The notes under the pieces are model-generated. The model saw only the letters and a list, made by a program, of their open reading frames with translations, ran no database searches and had not been told where the DNA came from. DNA of 64,000 nucleotides from Lepeophtheirus salmonis (Eukaryota; Arthropoda; Copepoda; Siphonostomatoida; Caligidae), in contig NC_052132.2 in the NCBI RefSeq assembly GCF_016086655.4, positions 15,936,805 to 16,000,804 of the forward strand. The letters run 5' to 3'. This document shows, piece by piece, positions 1-12,344 of this stretch (position 1 is its first letter; every line of letters begins with the position of its first letter). The position numbers were made by a program, and so were the translations under genes.

Positions 1-816
1 GAACTGGAGACAGTTCCAGACCATCTGATCTCATGTGGCCCGAACCAGTAAAATAATAAAAAATAGCCTTTTGTTAGTGTTGCAAGTATTTTTTTTTTTT
101 TAGTAGTGAGGGAATTGAAATTAGATCGGAGGATGAGGGGCGGGGTGGCTGAATTGAAATCTCTGACAAAAGAGAAGCGTCAAATTCTCTTATATGAGCC
201 AACCAGAAATTAATTCACTCATCTGCACAAAGAGTAATTATCTTTTTGAACTTAAAATAAAAAAATTCCCTCTCCGTAATCAATAAAATGTTTAACATAC
301 CGAAATTAAATTTTTTTGTTATTCTTTATATAAAATAAGAAATCGGAATCTCCATAAAGATGGTATCAGAACCCGACTACCCTTTCATAATTGGTTTATA
401 TTGCGCCTCCAAACTACAGACTGTCACACCACCTTGCGGATAATATATTTTCTTTAGTTTGTTAATGCCTCATTGATATTTAAATCCACAAGAAGTAACT
501 GGATAATGAGGCTTGGCTTTTGAAATTCAAAATAAGTAAAAATTAATTCTGATCGATAAGATTCATGTTAAAATTTGCGTACAAGGCAACACATTACTTA
601 TTATTGACCTTGTTTATAAGATATATTGACGTGTGTGGTACCTCGAACCTTCCTACCTTTTAACGATCATTATGGTAATTCAACATGCAATAGATAGATA
701 GATATATAAAGGGACTTGATCAAAAATAGTATTTAATTAAAGCTCCAGATTAAATCATATTGATATTCATGTTCTATAGCAAGACAAACTAGAATTGATT
801 TTGAGAGTATTTTAAC
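1..816. other. Intergenic AT-rich DNA, no gene seen
   Basis: I see no supportable coding region here. The one notable item is the 19-base stretch at 429-447, which recurs in inverted orientation at 3500-3518 (described as a finding). The rest is AT-rich sequence with short homopolymers. Confidence 0.6.
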
Positions 817-1084
817 TAGTGATGTGCCGTAAGCTGAACTTTTCTGCTCCTAGTTTTGTTTCAGTCCTTATTTTTTCGGTTCAGTACAGTCTTAGGACCA
901 GTTCTACCTTTCCTTGGGACCGGTCCTTCAGACTGTCGGTCTTTTAGAACCGATTATAATAAGAAGCAAAAATATAAGTGACGTCATAAAGGACCAAAAT
1001 ATATAAATTTTATGAAAATATATGTAGGACTGAACTGGACAAGACTGAAGTCTTCAGTCCTAAACATGGACTGAAACAACGCTA
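817..1084. mobile_element. hAT-like MITE, TAGTG-GTCC family, copy a
   Basis: This is a 268-bp non-coding element. Its left end reads TAGTGATGTGCC and its right end is a degenerate inverse finishing GGACTGAAACAACGCTA. The body is rich in GGACC, GGTCC and ACTGGAC blocks, which pair left with right, and the octamer TGACGTCA sits at 979-986. Related copies lie at 18851-19101, 20432-20646 and 46497-46894. Two of those have near-perfect 8-bp target duplications, so I infer a hAT-type origin. No clear duplication flanks this copy. Confidence 0.65.
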
Positions 1085-1255
1085 TTTGCTTCAGTATTCT
1101 CAAGTTTCTAAAAACACAATCAAGCAATTACGAGCTACAGAGTGTAGCCATTGTTTAACAACAAAAATTTGAGTGCCTACGACAGCTTTCCATGCACAGG
1201 TAGGACATTGTTTGTTGTTTTGGTGGCTAGCCAGAAGGGTTTGAAGTCAGTTAAA

Positions 1256-1910
1256 ACATAATTTATTGATCAACAAAGTTTTTACTGTACAACGTTGGAA
1301 AAGGCAGAATGCCCTTGTTGCGAGCCGCACCGAACGAGACAATGTCCAGATTACAAACTTCTTAAGCCTCCCCAAAGTCCTTTCTATGGAGAGTCAGAAA
1401 GGAAGAGCCTGGAGGTGATTATGAATCAATAGCAAAGTGTGCTGATCATCAAGATGAGATCAGACTCTTAGAGGGATCAGGTTTTTATTGAAAATATACA
1501 AAAAAATCATTGATAACGAACCATCAAAATCGATAATAGATATATTCAGGGATCTCAACTGTTCTGAGGAGTTGAGGAAGTTACAGGAGGGTGCAATTCG
1601 TCGGCAACAAGACTCGACTCCACGCCACACTCCTAAGTAAACGTTGACTTAGTTGACATAATTTTTTGACTTTGTTGGTCCCAGTGTTTAGCCTCCAAAC
1701 TCACCGTACCTCAATCCCATGGACTTCTTTGTATAGGGTGCAGTTGAGCAACACACCAAGAGATCCTCCTGCAACACTAAGTCCAAGATGATTTTCAGGA
1801 TCCGGGAGGAATTCCGGAATCTACAATAGGAGACTGTCATCAAGACTTGCTCCCATTTTTGAGGTAGAATTGAGGCTGTTGTTGTCACCAAAGGCGATTA
1901 CATTATATAA
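1256..1910 (+). pseudogene. Tc1/mariner transposase relic, internally deleted
   Basis: Decayed transposase of the IS630-Tc1-mariner superfamily. About 1500-1590 translates to a helix-turn-helix-like stretch (KIIDNEPSKSIIDIF). From about 1690 the C-terminal catalytic region follows, with SPYLNPMDFFV in place of the usual SPDLNPLDY-W motif. It ends in RIEAVV and a stop at 1908-1910. In-frame stops interrupt both halves, including one at the tryptophan position after DFFV. The segment holding the first two catalytic acids is absent. The gene is dead. Its match to mariner ends is by pattern only. Confidence 0.65.
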
Positions 1911-4233
1911 TATTATTTTTGTTTTGTTTTACGCCAACACTTTTTGTTCGCTGCCAAACTCGTCGTTAAAAATCATATTTTTCAAAGAATTATTTAAAAC
2001 TTGTCATTTAAAAATTGTTTTCGTAAGTAAGGTTCCATCGATTCACTTAAAAATTGGTTTAACTTTTTTAATCGTGGTCAGAAGCGTAATTATTTTTTTT
2101 ATGTATTCAACTAACACATCAATACTTTACTTTAGTCATTGCCTAACCAAACTATTTTTAGCAGCACTGATGCTTATTTATATGAAGGCATATTAAAGAT
2201 TGGTAGAAAAATAAAAGTTTTAAAGTGGCTAATATATATTTCTTAAATATTCATTGTTAGAAAGGAAAAATTGATTTGAAAAAAAAAACCTTCTTTAATA
2301 ACTAATATTATTATTACCATTAAATAATTAAATATTCTTAACCAGATCGAATTAAGCATATTTTTTTATCGAATGGACACGAAACTTTTAAAAAACTTTA
2401 AAAGTGGTTTTTTTTTAAATTTTGCTATTGCAATGATTATTAATTTATTTAAGGTTTTGACCAGATGAATGGGTTTCATTAGGAAATGCTCCATGGTAGA
2501 GGTTTTCAGATACTGTATACCTAGTGAGAACTAGAAAAGGTTGTGATAGCCATGCCAGATTTTTTGACATATATTTTTTTGTAATTTTAGAGTTCAAATT
2601 TTTTTGAAAGAGATAAAATTTGAACAAATAATTATTTATTTTATGAAATACAAATTTAACAAACAAAAATAAATTATAAGATTTCCCCAAATGTGAGGAG
2701 GAATGGTCTCTTGGACCCTATGGTTCCTTGGCCACTATTTGAAGTGCAAATTGAACAACAATCAACATACTTCTACAAAGTGGTGTGTGTGGGAAAACGA
2801 TTAGTTTAAATTTCTCAGAGAAAGGAAGTCAGTCTTGGAAGAGATGCCAAGTTTTGAGGAGTTACAAATTCAGAGTAAATACTCACCTTTAAGGTAAACG
2901 GGCCAAGTTTTGGTTGTCTATTTTTATTTACTTTATAAAACTCGAGCACAAATTGATGTCCTTCCCTACTGGCACATCACTAAATTTTTATCGATATGGA
3001 TCAATAAAATTAAACATTTTTTATTGATTATAAAGGAATGTGATTTAATCTATAATATAAAAAATAGATTAAAATATGATTAATCATCATATCTTTGAGG
3101 ATCTTATTTAACTACATGACTCACTTTATGTGTAGGAATATTGCATGATGTCACTCTGGAACTCATATAATAACTTTTTTATTTCAGACAAAATGAACAT
3201 GGGAATTCAATTGCTCATTTCACTAGCATTCAATTCGTTGGTTGACAGTCTTCAATCATTCGTAAAAATAAAAAGCGCTTCCCATGATTAATCTTGAAAA
3301 TTCGAATAGTAATGCAAGATGATGACTCATTCCAATGGAATTGTTGCTTGAATGTTTATTTCAAACCTACAAAGTATTAGGTATTTGTATTTTTAATTAG
3401 AATATTCTAATGGAATTTTAAGTGTATTTGGATTTTTTATAATGAAAAGATCTTTTTTTCAATAATTCAATGGTTCATGAGTAAACTGCAAAATATGTTT
3501 ATATTATCCGCAAGGTGGTAGAACAGTGTTGTTATATTTGCAAGTTTTTACAATTAATTATATTAAACCTTTTAATTTTAACCCCTCTTATTTTAGTCAT
3601 GTACATTCGTAGCTATATTGATTGGTTTTAATCACCAATATTCTATATTCATATTTATTTCCCGTCTACAATCATTTCCTTCCATTCCATGACTCCCATT
3701 TATTCGGTTACCCCCTTGGACTTTCGGCCACAAGAATTGTATCTTTAATTACATTCAGGTAAACACTACAAGTATGAAGTTTGGGAGTGCAAAATAAATA
3801 AATTAAAAAGCTTATTCCATTTTAATTTATGTTTCTTACCCCCAAATAAAGTTTTAAATTTGAATTGACCAATTTGTTACATCACGCAACCTTTCTACCA
3901 AGAGAAACAGCGGGAAAAGACGCAAAATCATTTGGAAGTTAGCCAATTATTCCCAATTATGGAATTGTTTTTCAACTGACCGTAGCACTTATCCTTCCCT
4001 AGAGTAATTAGGTGTCAGCTAAAAGACTCATCAGTGTTACTCTCTGTTTTATATGAACACACTCACCCGTAACTACTTAATACTTATATCGATTTTTTTC
4101 ACGTGTTCTCTACTCAAGAATGAAAAAAAGAAAAGGAATTAGAGTTTGAGAAAAAAAAAATGCAATATGATGTGATGACTAATGAGTACTTTAGTCTTGA
4201 GAGCACTCACTAAAAACATGTTTTTATTCTATA
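1911..4233. other. Intergenic AT-rich DNA with repeat ends
   Basis: I see no gene here. An open frame of 108 codons at 1870-2196 is composed of hydrophobic AT-rich codons and starts inside the mariner relic, so I do not call it. The 19-bp sequence at 3500-3518 is the inverted partner of 429-447. A sequence GGCACATCACTA at about 2970-2983 is the inverse of the TAGTGATGTGCC end of the MITE at 817. Confidence 0.5.
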
Positions 4234-4602
4234 CAGTGTGGTCCAGATAAATGGGGAAAATATTTAAAGGCTTACAACGAACAAACTTGATAGGTAGAAT
4301 CATAAAATTTTATTCATTTGAATGCTACATTTAATGATAATCAATTATTTATAATAAGATCCGCCTTTCTTGATAACCTCGCCTACACAGAGCGGGAAGC
4401 TTTGACAGGCCAGGGCGGACTCGTGTAGATCCAACTTTGGCGTTGGATCAATAATGGACTTCTTCAGGGCCTCCATAGACGAAGGAATCTTGGCATAGGG
4501 CTCATACTTGAACCTCCCACAGAAATAGAATTTGCATGGTTTCAGGTCCAGGCTGTTTGCATTCCAAAATTCAGGACTCCAAAAGTGAATCCTTTTGGAG
4601 AT
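4234..4602 (-). pseudogene. Tc1/mariner transposase, 3' fragment with terminal repeat
   Basis: The - strand encodes the C-terminal part of a Tc1/mariner transposase, in one open frame from about 4602 down to 4345. It reads HFWSPEFWNANSLDLKPCKFY, where FWPxxFWPxNSPDLNPLDYY is the usual form, and then carries the helical tail of the family. The aspartates of the DLNP motif are partly preserved, but surrounding residues are mutated. Downstream, CAGTGTGGTCCAGATAAATG at 4234 follows a TA dinucleotide and looks like the element's 3' terminal inverted repeat. The 5' two thirds of the element are missing. Confidence 0.65.
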
Positions 4603-4645
4603 CTTTTTCAATATGAGTTTAATTAAAAATCTGCGATATTTCATT

Positions 4646-5169
4646 AATTTTTACATACCAGCGTTTTATATTTACTACATCTCTTAATATATATTGTAAA
4701 TGTGTACGAATTCTGATATACATCAGAGAGCATTATTTACAGTACACACTGCATATACACTCAATGCCACATGCAAAACACCTATTTAACTGTATTAATA
4801 AAATTATACAGTCATTTCTTAGATCATAAAAATATATATTAATGGGAAATCCATCAGGGAGCACTATACGCAATGTTTTGTTTGATCAACTATCGTTTTT
4901 TTTCAAAGATACATTCAATAAACTTTGCGTTTTAATAGGTATATTAAAAAATATTAACTCTCAATCTTTTGTAGACAAACTAATATAAGTAAATAACGTT
5001 TTTTTTGTCGCATTATTTTTACTAATTTGAATAAATTAAACGTTAAACGCTTTTGATTTTAACATTTCATTTAAAAGTTTAAATGGATCCTTTGTGAATG
5101 TAATATAAATAAAAGATTTAATGTAATTACTTTGACAAAAATAATTAAGTATTAATTATGTTCCATTTA
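4646..5169. other. Intergenic, nothing recognised
   Basis: AT-rich sequence between two unrelated Tc1/mariner fragments. I see no coding potential, RNA gene or clear repeat end. Confidence 0.5.
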
Positions 5170-5171
5170 CA

Positions 5172-5600
5172 GGGTTCGTGGACAAAATCTGCTGCATTTT
5201 AAAGACGACATTACTCCATCAGCTGATGTCTGATACGTCTGTTTTTTGTGTTAAAATTTTTCCCGGGTCATAGGCTTTAGTTATTGTTTAACACTTGTAG
5301 CAATAGCATCATTTTAAGTGCCAAAGAAAATTCATTATGTTCAATGAGAGAGATCTTAGGTGCGCTGCTATTCAGATTATGCTTAGTGATCACATGAAAT
5401 TAAGCAATGCTGACATCTCTGGCCTTCTGTCAATGCCAGTTAGAACGGTCAGAAGTCTCAGGAAGCAGCTGGAGGAGTCATCGGACCCGATGGACGTTGT
5501 TGATAGGAATAAGAAGGAGGAGAAGAGCACCAGAATTGTCCGGGGGTCACCTTCATCAACAAGGTCAGGGACATCATCGACGAGGACCCCATGATGCTCA
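5172..5600 (+). pseudogene. Tc1/mariner 5' end with N-terminal DNA-binding region
   Basis: A TA dinucleotide at 5170-5171 precedes CAGGGTTCGTGGACAAAATC, a plausible 5' terminal repeat. The open frame from 5337 encodes a transposase N-terminus with a helix-turn-helix-like segment (LSNADISGLLSMPVRTVRSL, residues 22-41). A frameshift near 5545 moves the continuation (FINKVRDIIDEDPM) to another frame. The homology ends near 5600, before any catalytic residue, so this is a 3'-truncated copy. A second lineage than the element at 4234 is likely because the terminal repeats differ. Confidence 0.6.
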
Positions 5601-5631
5601 AAGTACAATAATTTGGGCAATTTTAATATAA

Positions 5632-7020
5632 AAAAAACAGTTCATTTTTTTAATTTAAATATATTTAGTTGTGTTATGATTATGAAAAAGTGATTCAAAG
5701 GAACAGGTCTCGTCAAGACCTGGAAATAGCAAAATATATACTGCGACATAAATAAATGAAAAGTCTATTCCCGTTTAATTTATTTTTCTAGGGCCCAAAT
5801 ACAATTTTCTACTTGAATTTAAAAATAACTTGATTAAGTTTGTCCGGGACAATAAGAAATTAAAATTAATTAAGTATTATTTGGCTTAATATAAAACACA
5901 AAATTAAGACCGTAAAATTTGAAGAATGATTCTCGCTGGATGTTGGTGGCGGTATGTATCTTTGCACCCTTGTTCTAAAAAATAGAAGAGATAGACTGAA
6001 TTTTCCCGGCGTTGCCCGGTACATAAAGAAATTAAAATTAATTCTGAACTCTTCTCTTTAAAAAAAGGCCTAGAGAAGAACAGATATACAATTCAAACTA
6101 TCGCTCAGTCATCTCTCATATTATTGTCAAAAATCTTTTGTCTAATTCTCTCTTTTTTTTCTTCTTCTTCTTCTCTAAATCTAATAATCTGCTTTAAAAA
6201 AGTAAGCAAAGATACCTATCAACATGTCGCAAAAATCATTTTTAAAATTATACGTTCTTTAATTTTTGTTTTATATGATATTGTCATTTGTTATTGAAAA
6301 AAATGGTTTTTAGAACATGCTATTTAAAAGCCTCCATGGCATTAAAGACCAAAAAAATTTTGAGCCAAACTGTTTCTGAAGCCTTAAGAGACTATATTTA
6401 AAATTTTATCAAAATCAATGCACTGGTTTAAAGGGGTGATTCCCAGACAAACACAGACATTCGCATTTAATATATAGATAAATGTATTAAACACTATTAT
6501 CATTCAGGGAGTTGTATTATTTTGCTGCAAGTTTGCGCCAATTGCAATCGTTTTGTAAGCAAACTAAAATAATTAAACGTCACTCATGCACTTGACTTTA
6601 CTGTCATAACCTTTAAAATTGAGAATCATCATGATATGATGCCCCGATAAACTAATAATGTCATATTTTAGCAGCATAGGAACAATATGAACTCATTTAT
6701 CCAGCATTGTCATGTTTGTGACATGAAGCACATATTTGATTACTTTGTAAATGAAAAAAACAAAGTAATGATAAATATTTTTAATTTTTGATTTCTTTTG
6801 AACATATTATTTCATTGTTTAGGTCTATGTACCTATCAAAAATGAAACTATTTAGAGTTTTAAAAATGTCAACATGCTATAACAGTTAACATGCCTCAAC
6901 TACCGGATTGTGCAAAAAAAAAATTAAATGCCATAACAATTTGATTATTTTTCCTTTTTTACACAGAGCCTGGAGCCTTCCCTTGTTACTTATATTAAAT
7001 TCAAAATAGTGGATTTATTA
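5632..7020. other. Intergenic; possible end of an old Helitron- or LINE-like repeat
   Basis: No gene seen. At 6002-6020 the sequence CCCGGCGTTGCCCGG is a short GC-rich hairpin in AT-rich DNA. It resembles the CCGGGCAACGCCGGG ends of widespread arthropod non-autonomous repeats, and a related sequence occurs at 41908-41922. A TC-rich tract follows at 6120-6175. Confidence 0.35.
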
Positions 7021-7246
7021 TCATCAAAGTTGATAGAAATACAGGGTTTTACCATAATACGTGTACGACTCATGTTTAACTTTCACCACGATTTTTAATA
7101 TTGACGTCATAGTGTATGAGTGGTTGCGTGTTTTCTCAAAATCTATCTTTCTTGCCCAACAATCGGAACGATACATGAAATTGGAAATTCTAGTAATCCC
7201 GATTACATGAATGTCTAACCCTGTATTTCTATTAACCTTGATTATC
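7021..7246. mobile_element. TA-MITE with about 26-bp inverted ends, copy 1
   Basis: A 226-bp non-coding element. The left end TCAAAGTTGATAGAAATACA and the inverse of the right end (TCAAGGTTAATAGAAATACA) match with few differences, and both continue into CAGGGTT. A second copy lies at 33065-33284 in the same orientation and is alignable along its whole length. Both copies carry TGACGTCA in the same internal place (7102-7109 here). Type is inferred: TA flanking CAGGG within the ends suggests a Tc1/mariner-mobilised MITE. Confidence 0.75.
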
Positions 7247-7254
7247 ATGTCACA

Positions 7255-7760
7255 ATATTAATAAAAGTGAAAGATTGAAACTTTGCTTAGGCCAAAATGT
7301 CCCCCAAAAGCAGGTATTGCTCTCAAATATGGCTCAAAAGCAACCATCTACAGGTTCCAGAGTAGTCAAACCCCTCCATGACAGAGATGGCTATGGACAT
7401 CAATGTCTTAAGGTTCACCGTTCAAGATGCATCAAAAAGACAGGCGGTCTCTCTCTCCGAAACCAAAAAGTATCACTCCTGACAGCAGAGATGATAAAAA
7501 AGTGAACCATTAGTTAAGTTCTTGGTATTTATTTGGTGAAGCAGATCACCAGATCTGAGTCCCCTGGATTATAGTATCTCCTGGGAAGCAGAGTCCCAGG
7601 CCTGCAGAATCCAATACCCAAATGGTAAGGTCTAATAAGATTCTGTCAATGAGCAGTGGTCTGCCATGCAAGAGGCCTACATCAAGAACACATATAGTAA
7701 ATTTTACCGCCTGAAGACCGTTATTACTTCCTACGCTGGTCATACTCAAGATTTATTATC
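7255..7760 (+). pseudogene. Tc1/mariner transposase relic, deleted and frameshifted
   Basis: Two transposase-like parts are visible. Around 7300-7500 basic, mixed-frame segments resemble the N-terminal DNA-binding region (for example LSLRNQKVSLLTAEMIKK). From 7548 the C-terminal motif SPDLSPLDYSI appears, followed by a tail ending in TVITSYAGH near 7745, the position of the usual RIxAxxxAxGGHIE tail. The middle of the protein is missing and several stops interrupt it. It directly follows the MITE at 7021-7246. Confidence 0.55.
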
Positions 7761-7769
7761 CTTAATATC

Positions 7770-8530
7770 ATTATGAATTGAATAAAACTTTTCCGGATAT
7801 TAAACGTACATATACATAATTATACATCTTTGTTTAACTATTTCATTTGGATATCCAAACATTTACATCCCCCGGTATGTGCAATTCTGTACAATAAACA
7901 CCGTATGTAAAGTAGGGTGGAAAGTAAATCAATTTTTATGCAAAAGTAATAAAATTGAGGCTTCTAAGGCGTTCCTTTTGACTAAAGAATACGATTAACA
8001 AAGTTTAAACAATTTGAATATTTAAAGATAGCTAGCTCACCGGCCCTAAAGTTTTGAAATTTTAAATATTTTCGGGAAAAAACGTGATTTTGTTTAAATA
8101 TCATCCGTATACTATCCATTACAGTTTAGTAGTAAAATTAACAAATTTAGTTAAGTTAAACTTTCATCAAAAGTTTCTTATAAATATTTATGATAAATCC
8201 TATTTTACGTCCTTAAAATAACACAAAAAATATTTAAATGAAATGTAGCCTTTTTGCCTATCTGTCCGTTCCTCTGCATAATCACAGTCAATCCGCTTAT
8301 TGGAAGTGCTATAAAATATTAAAAGAAATAGTTCAAACTTTATTAATCGTATTTTTTTATAAAAAAATTGCATTTGACCCCTCAATTTTTACTTTTTCAC
8401 AAAAAGTGATTGAGTTTTATTACACGAATAAAATCTAATTGTAATGAAATTGAATACAATAATATTATCTGGCAATTAAATTACTCGTATTGCTTGCCAT
8501 AAAATTGCTTAACGATGATATTATCCAGAA
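7770..8530. other. Intergenic, nothing recognised
   Basis: AT-rich DNA with only short spurious open frames on both strands (about 60 codons near 8200-8438). I see no repeat end or gene here. Confidence 0.5.
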
Positions 8531-8537
8531 CAATTGT

Positions 8538-8735
8538 GTTCTGTTGGACACTGAGTAGAATGAAGGATCGGCATTCCATTAAGTCTGGGTTAAATGTCCC
8601 TGTTAAATATGGAGAGGCATTTCTGATCCTTTCCTTGCTCTCGCGGTTGTTTGCAGCTGATCTAGTAAAACGACATGACAGCTAAGCTGTTCTCCACCTA
8701 TGCTATACATCACTGAGAACAGGTATATAAAAAAC
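8538..8735. repeat. Diverged arm of the 60-kb foldback family
   Basis: The stretch aligns to the left arm of the foldback at 60483-61686. Shared landmarks in order are TGTTGGAC, GAGTAGAATG, GGATCG, CTTGCTCTC/CTACTCC, GCAGCTGATCTA, AACGACATGACAGCTAAGCTG and TTCTCC. It is clearly older than the 60-kb copy. No matching second arm was found nearby. Confidence 0.5.
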
Positions 8736-10650
8736 AAACAAAAAAAGCAATGCTAGTACATATGATCGTATCCTGATTGTTGGACATTTATTCGGCTTTA
8801 AACTTAAATACTAAAGTATACAATATTTGAAATCCAACCAAATGAAGCTTTAACTAATTGAGTAAATCTTCTCGCTATTTAAGCATGGATTAACCAAGCA
8901 TTACAGATGGGGTGATTCATAACCATACCAATACTATCTTCTCTAAGTGAGGATTTTAGAGTAGTACATTTTTCAAATTCACATAAAATATCTTTGTTCT
9001 GTTATATAATAACATCAAAAAAGAATTTGACCTTTAAATCAATCTGAATACAATGAGAAATATATACAATGTGTATATACATATCAATTCTAAATGGCTA
9101 CTTTAGGGCAATGAGAGGCCTTTGCAAGTTCAATGACAAAAAAAAACCGAAAATGATTAGTGATATGTAGGAATTACATATTCGAAACACTGGATGTTTA
9201 GTTAAAATATATACTATGTAAAGAAATAGACCATTTGTATATTAAATATCTTACAACAATACTATTAAAGGAATGTTTGTCTTTTTGTCTGTATGAGTGT
9301 ATGACAACAAGGTACCGGGTGCACTGTGTACTCTATTTTGTATATTATTAATATAAGAAATAACAATGTAGTTTTATTAACAAAATATTCGCTGGCGTGT
9401 GCCAATAGCATCGAACGTATATACAGGGTGCACTCTATATTTTGCTACCTGATGTAAATCATATAAATATTTTGATATAAGAAATAATAGTTTAGTGCTA
9501 TTGTTGAAATATTATACCTGTGTGTGCATGTATCACAAGTGTTTGTCTTTTTTATGTTTAGTAAAGATATACTACGTATTACTACGACTTAGAAGTTTTT
9601 TATCCGTTACAGTAGATTCGAAAACGTGACACTCCATGAAATTGTAATTCATTATGAACCATATTCTTATAATAATAACTAATGAAACGACAAAGTAGAG
9701 TATTTCGAAATATATTTGAAGTTCAAAGTTTAAAAAAGAAGGCTTAAATTAAATATAATCTACATAAAAAAATATACCATCATACATTTATGTTCAATAT
9801 ACAAAATTAAACAATTTGAATCATATAACTAATAATAACAATAAATTATAAATAGAGAATATTGAAATAATAGATTAATCAAAATAATATTTTCTAGTTC
9901 TGACATTGGAATTAAGTTAAATATGTCCTAAATTTAGGTTGCAAAACACAAACCAGATGTGGAGTTTAATCAAAATGATCATCACCCCTTTTTCCTCATG
10001 TGGAAGTTGCTATATACAACTGTGCAGAGGATATCTCTACCGATGAGATCTAAATAATTATTTATAATACAGTATATGTCAAAATCATGAAATTAGACAA
10101 TAAATATACTAATAAAAAAATGTTAGAATTAAATCCATCCTCAAAATTTAGAGTAAAAGCTAAATATGTAGTAATGTCCGGCGATATTACTCTTTATTAA
10201 GAGTATCTAAAAAGATTTTTCCCCCATTATTTATGCTTGTATAACAACATACTATTATCATGAAGGATACACACAATTGCTAATTATAATGCTACCCCCA
10301 ATGCAACTACCCCAGTTGTTGTAACCATTTAAGCTGTTGTTTTTGCCTTTTATGAGTTTTCTTGGAGCCTATCAACCATAGCTAAGCCTTAAGTGATAAA
10401 GAGGTAATATTTATTGACAATGTAATATTGGAAAACCTAATTATCATACCCAAGTCTTTAAGTGAAGAAACTAGTCTCTCACAAACTAGTTGCGAACCAT
10501 CCAAAGCTACTACCCCCTTTGTTATGACAATTTAAGCAGTTGTTTTTGCCATTTCATGAGTTGTGTATCATAATTCTTGATATTTTTAGCTGAAATAGAA
10601 TCATATTTTATGATTAGATTTAAAAAAAAAAAAAAAATGAACACTTACTG
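8736..10650. other. Intergenic with two short tandem-like duplications
   Basis: No gene seen. At 9318-9403 and 9427-9530 two diverged copies of a roughly 108-bp unit share GGGTGCACT, ATATAAGAAATAA and a GTGTGTGCC/GTGTGTGCATG end. At about 10290-10365 and 10500-10575 another unit repeats, sharing GCTACCCCC, TTAAGC-GTTGTTTTTGCC and ATGAGTT. Both look like local duplications in non-coding DNA. Confidence 0.45.
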
Positions 10651-11013
10651 TTAGATGGTACAAAATTCAGAGCTCCATTTCGAAATTAGTAAATATTTTA
10701 TACTTTTTACTGATAACTTTGATCGTAATTTGGTGTGGATGACTCTAAACATGCTGAAAATTATCTCAACTTCACAATTTACAATGGGGATATTTCTATA
10801 AATGACATCAGTAACAACATCCTCCATTAATTTAATGATGGTTCCTCGGGAAGGGATGAGTTTACCCTTGTATTCCTCCATAAATTTTTTGAACGCAGGA
10901 TGATTAGCAATGGATAAGGGTATATTACATGCAATAATCATTTTTGTGAGATCAAAGTTAAAGTCTGACTTGATGTATTCATCATTAACATGATTTTTTA
11001 GATGAATATCCAT
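10651..11013 (-). pseudogene. hAT-family transposase remnant, internally deleted
   Basis: An open frame of 120 residues on the - strand. The first half (DLTKMIIACNIPLSIANHPAF, residues 21-41, then KLIPSRGTI) matches the helical region that follows the BED zinc finger in hAT transposases and CGGBP1-like proteins. HIKSMDIHLKNH just upstream and at the start resembles the last finger helix. The second half (NCEVEIIFSMF, then LRSKLSVKSIKYLL) matches the C-terminal hAT dimerisation motif. The catalytic core between them is missing. It could be a transcribed domesticated fragment, but the upstream finger is broken by stops, so I favour a relic. Confidence 0.6.
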
Positions 11014-11059
11014 GCTCTTGATATGAAATGAGGATAATGAGTGGCGTTTAATTCTAGAC

Positions 11060-11813
11060 GGGGGACTAAAGTCACATCTGGAATTTATTTACAAATTCCT
11101 GTGCCTCCATTTCCAGAAATCCAGACTGAAGGAGACGTTATTTAAGACATTTTATTCAGTTTCTATCGTATATCAACATCTAATATTATATTAATATTGA
11201 ATAATTAAGGGGGGGAATGATAACGTTCTTAATAGAGGAAGATGTTTATTATTGTAGTCAATGATACCATAAGTATTTCTTCCCTTCTCCTCGCACACTT
11301 TTGTATCCTTATCCTTACCTATAATTAATGTGCGTATTTGTTAAGATTTCTATTAAAAGTAACACCGATATACTCAAATGAATTCTTTGTTTCTATTCCT
11401 CTTTATTCAGTCCTGATATGCTAGCTCTCTCTGGTGGTTAACAATAGAATAAAGTTGTAGCGTCGTACTCAATATAATTCATTTGCAAATTGTGATCGAG
11501 AACTGTTTTGTGAGAAAACCGAAAATGTTTCTCGGAAAACAATTTTCTTTCTTTGATATCTCCCAAAAAGCTGAAATTTACTTAATAAGAAAATGCAAAT
11601 GGTTCTAGTCTTGAAATATTGCTTTACTCCATGAGTCAACTTAAGTTTTAATAGAAGGAATTTTCTTAAAAAATGGCTAATGAAAATTAAATGTGGTGTG
11701 TAAAATACAAGGACATAACAAAAGTAAAATACAGTAACATTGGAAAGTTAGCTAAAAATATTATCTTTTAAGAGAAAAAAAACATAGCTAGAAAAACTTC
11801 TCTTCCCTCTCGC

Positions 11814-11855
<42 letters not shown>

Positions 11856-12336
11856 ACTAACAGATGCCCTTGAATCTATTTCAGTGGTTAATTTTTTTAC
11901 AATAACTTATTTTAACTTTTTGACCACACTGAGCCATTATTTTCAAAAATAAAATATACTCCATCCTAAATATAAGATATAACTTTTAAAAATAACATTA
12001 TTTTGAATACTTCATCAAACTATGATATGAGTGACAAATCTTTGATGCAAGCCGATTAAATCATTTCCCTGAATGTGCTTGAATGATTACGTTAAACTTT
12101 TTTGACGCATTTAAGGCACCTTTGTACCATATATGAGTATAGCATTTATATAAAATACTACATGTATTGGTCCTGTATAATATGATTTGGGAGTTAAACT
12201 ATTATATACATTACTTACATAATTTTGTAACTGACGTCAGTCTTGTAATTTATCTAAACCTTTCCAAAGAACACCTTCCAAAATAAATTTTTTAGGTAAT
12301 GATAAATAATATTATTGTATCCCTGCTTACACGGTA
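11060..12336. other. Intergenic; 40-base A tract and a TGACGTCA palindrome
   Basis: No gene seen. A run of 40 A lies at 11815-11854, preceded by AAACTTCTCTTCCCTCTCGCC. It could be a retroposed tail, but no source sequence is recognisable upstream. ACTGACGTCAGT at 12230-12241 is a perfect 12-bp palindrome containing TGACGTCA. Confidence 0.5.
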
Positions 12337-12344
12337 CTCTAGAT

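Noticed and set aside
1870..2196. 108-codon open frame on the + strand
   Set aside because: It begins inside a mariner relic and then runs through AT-rich DNA, giving a hydrophobic composition typical of chance translation.
11815..11854. 40-base A run as a retroposed poly(A) tail
   Set aside because: No retroposed gene, LINE or SINE sequence could be recognised upstream, and no target duplication was seen.
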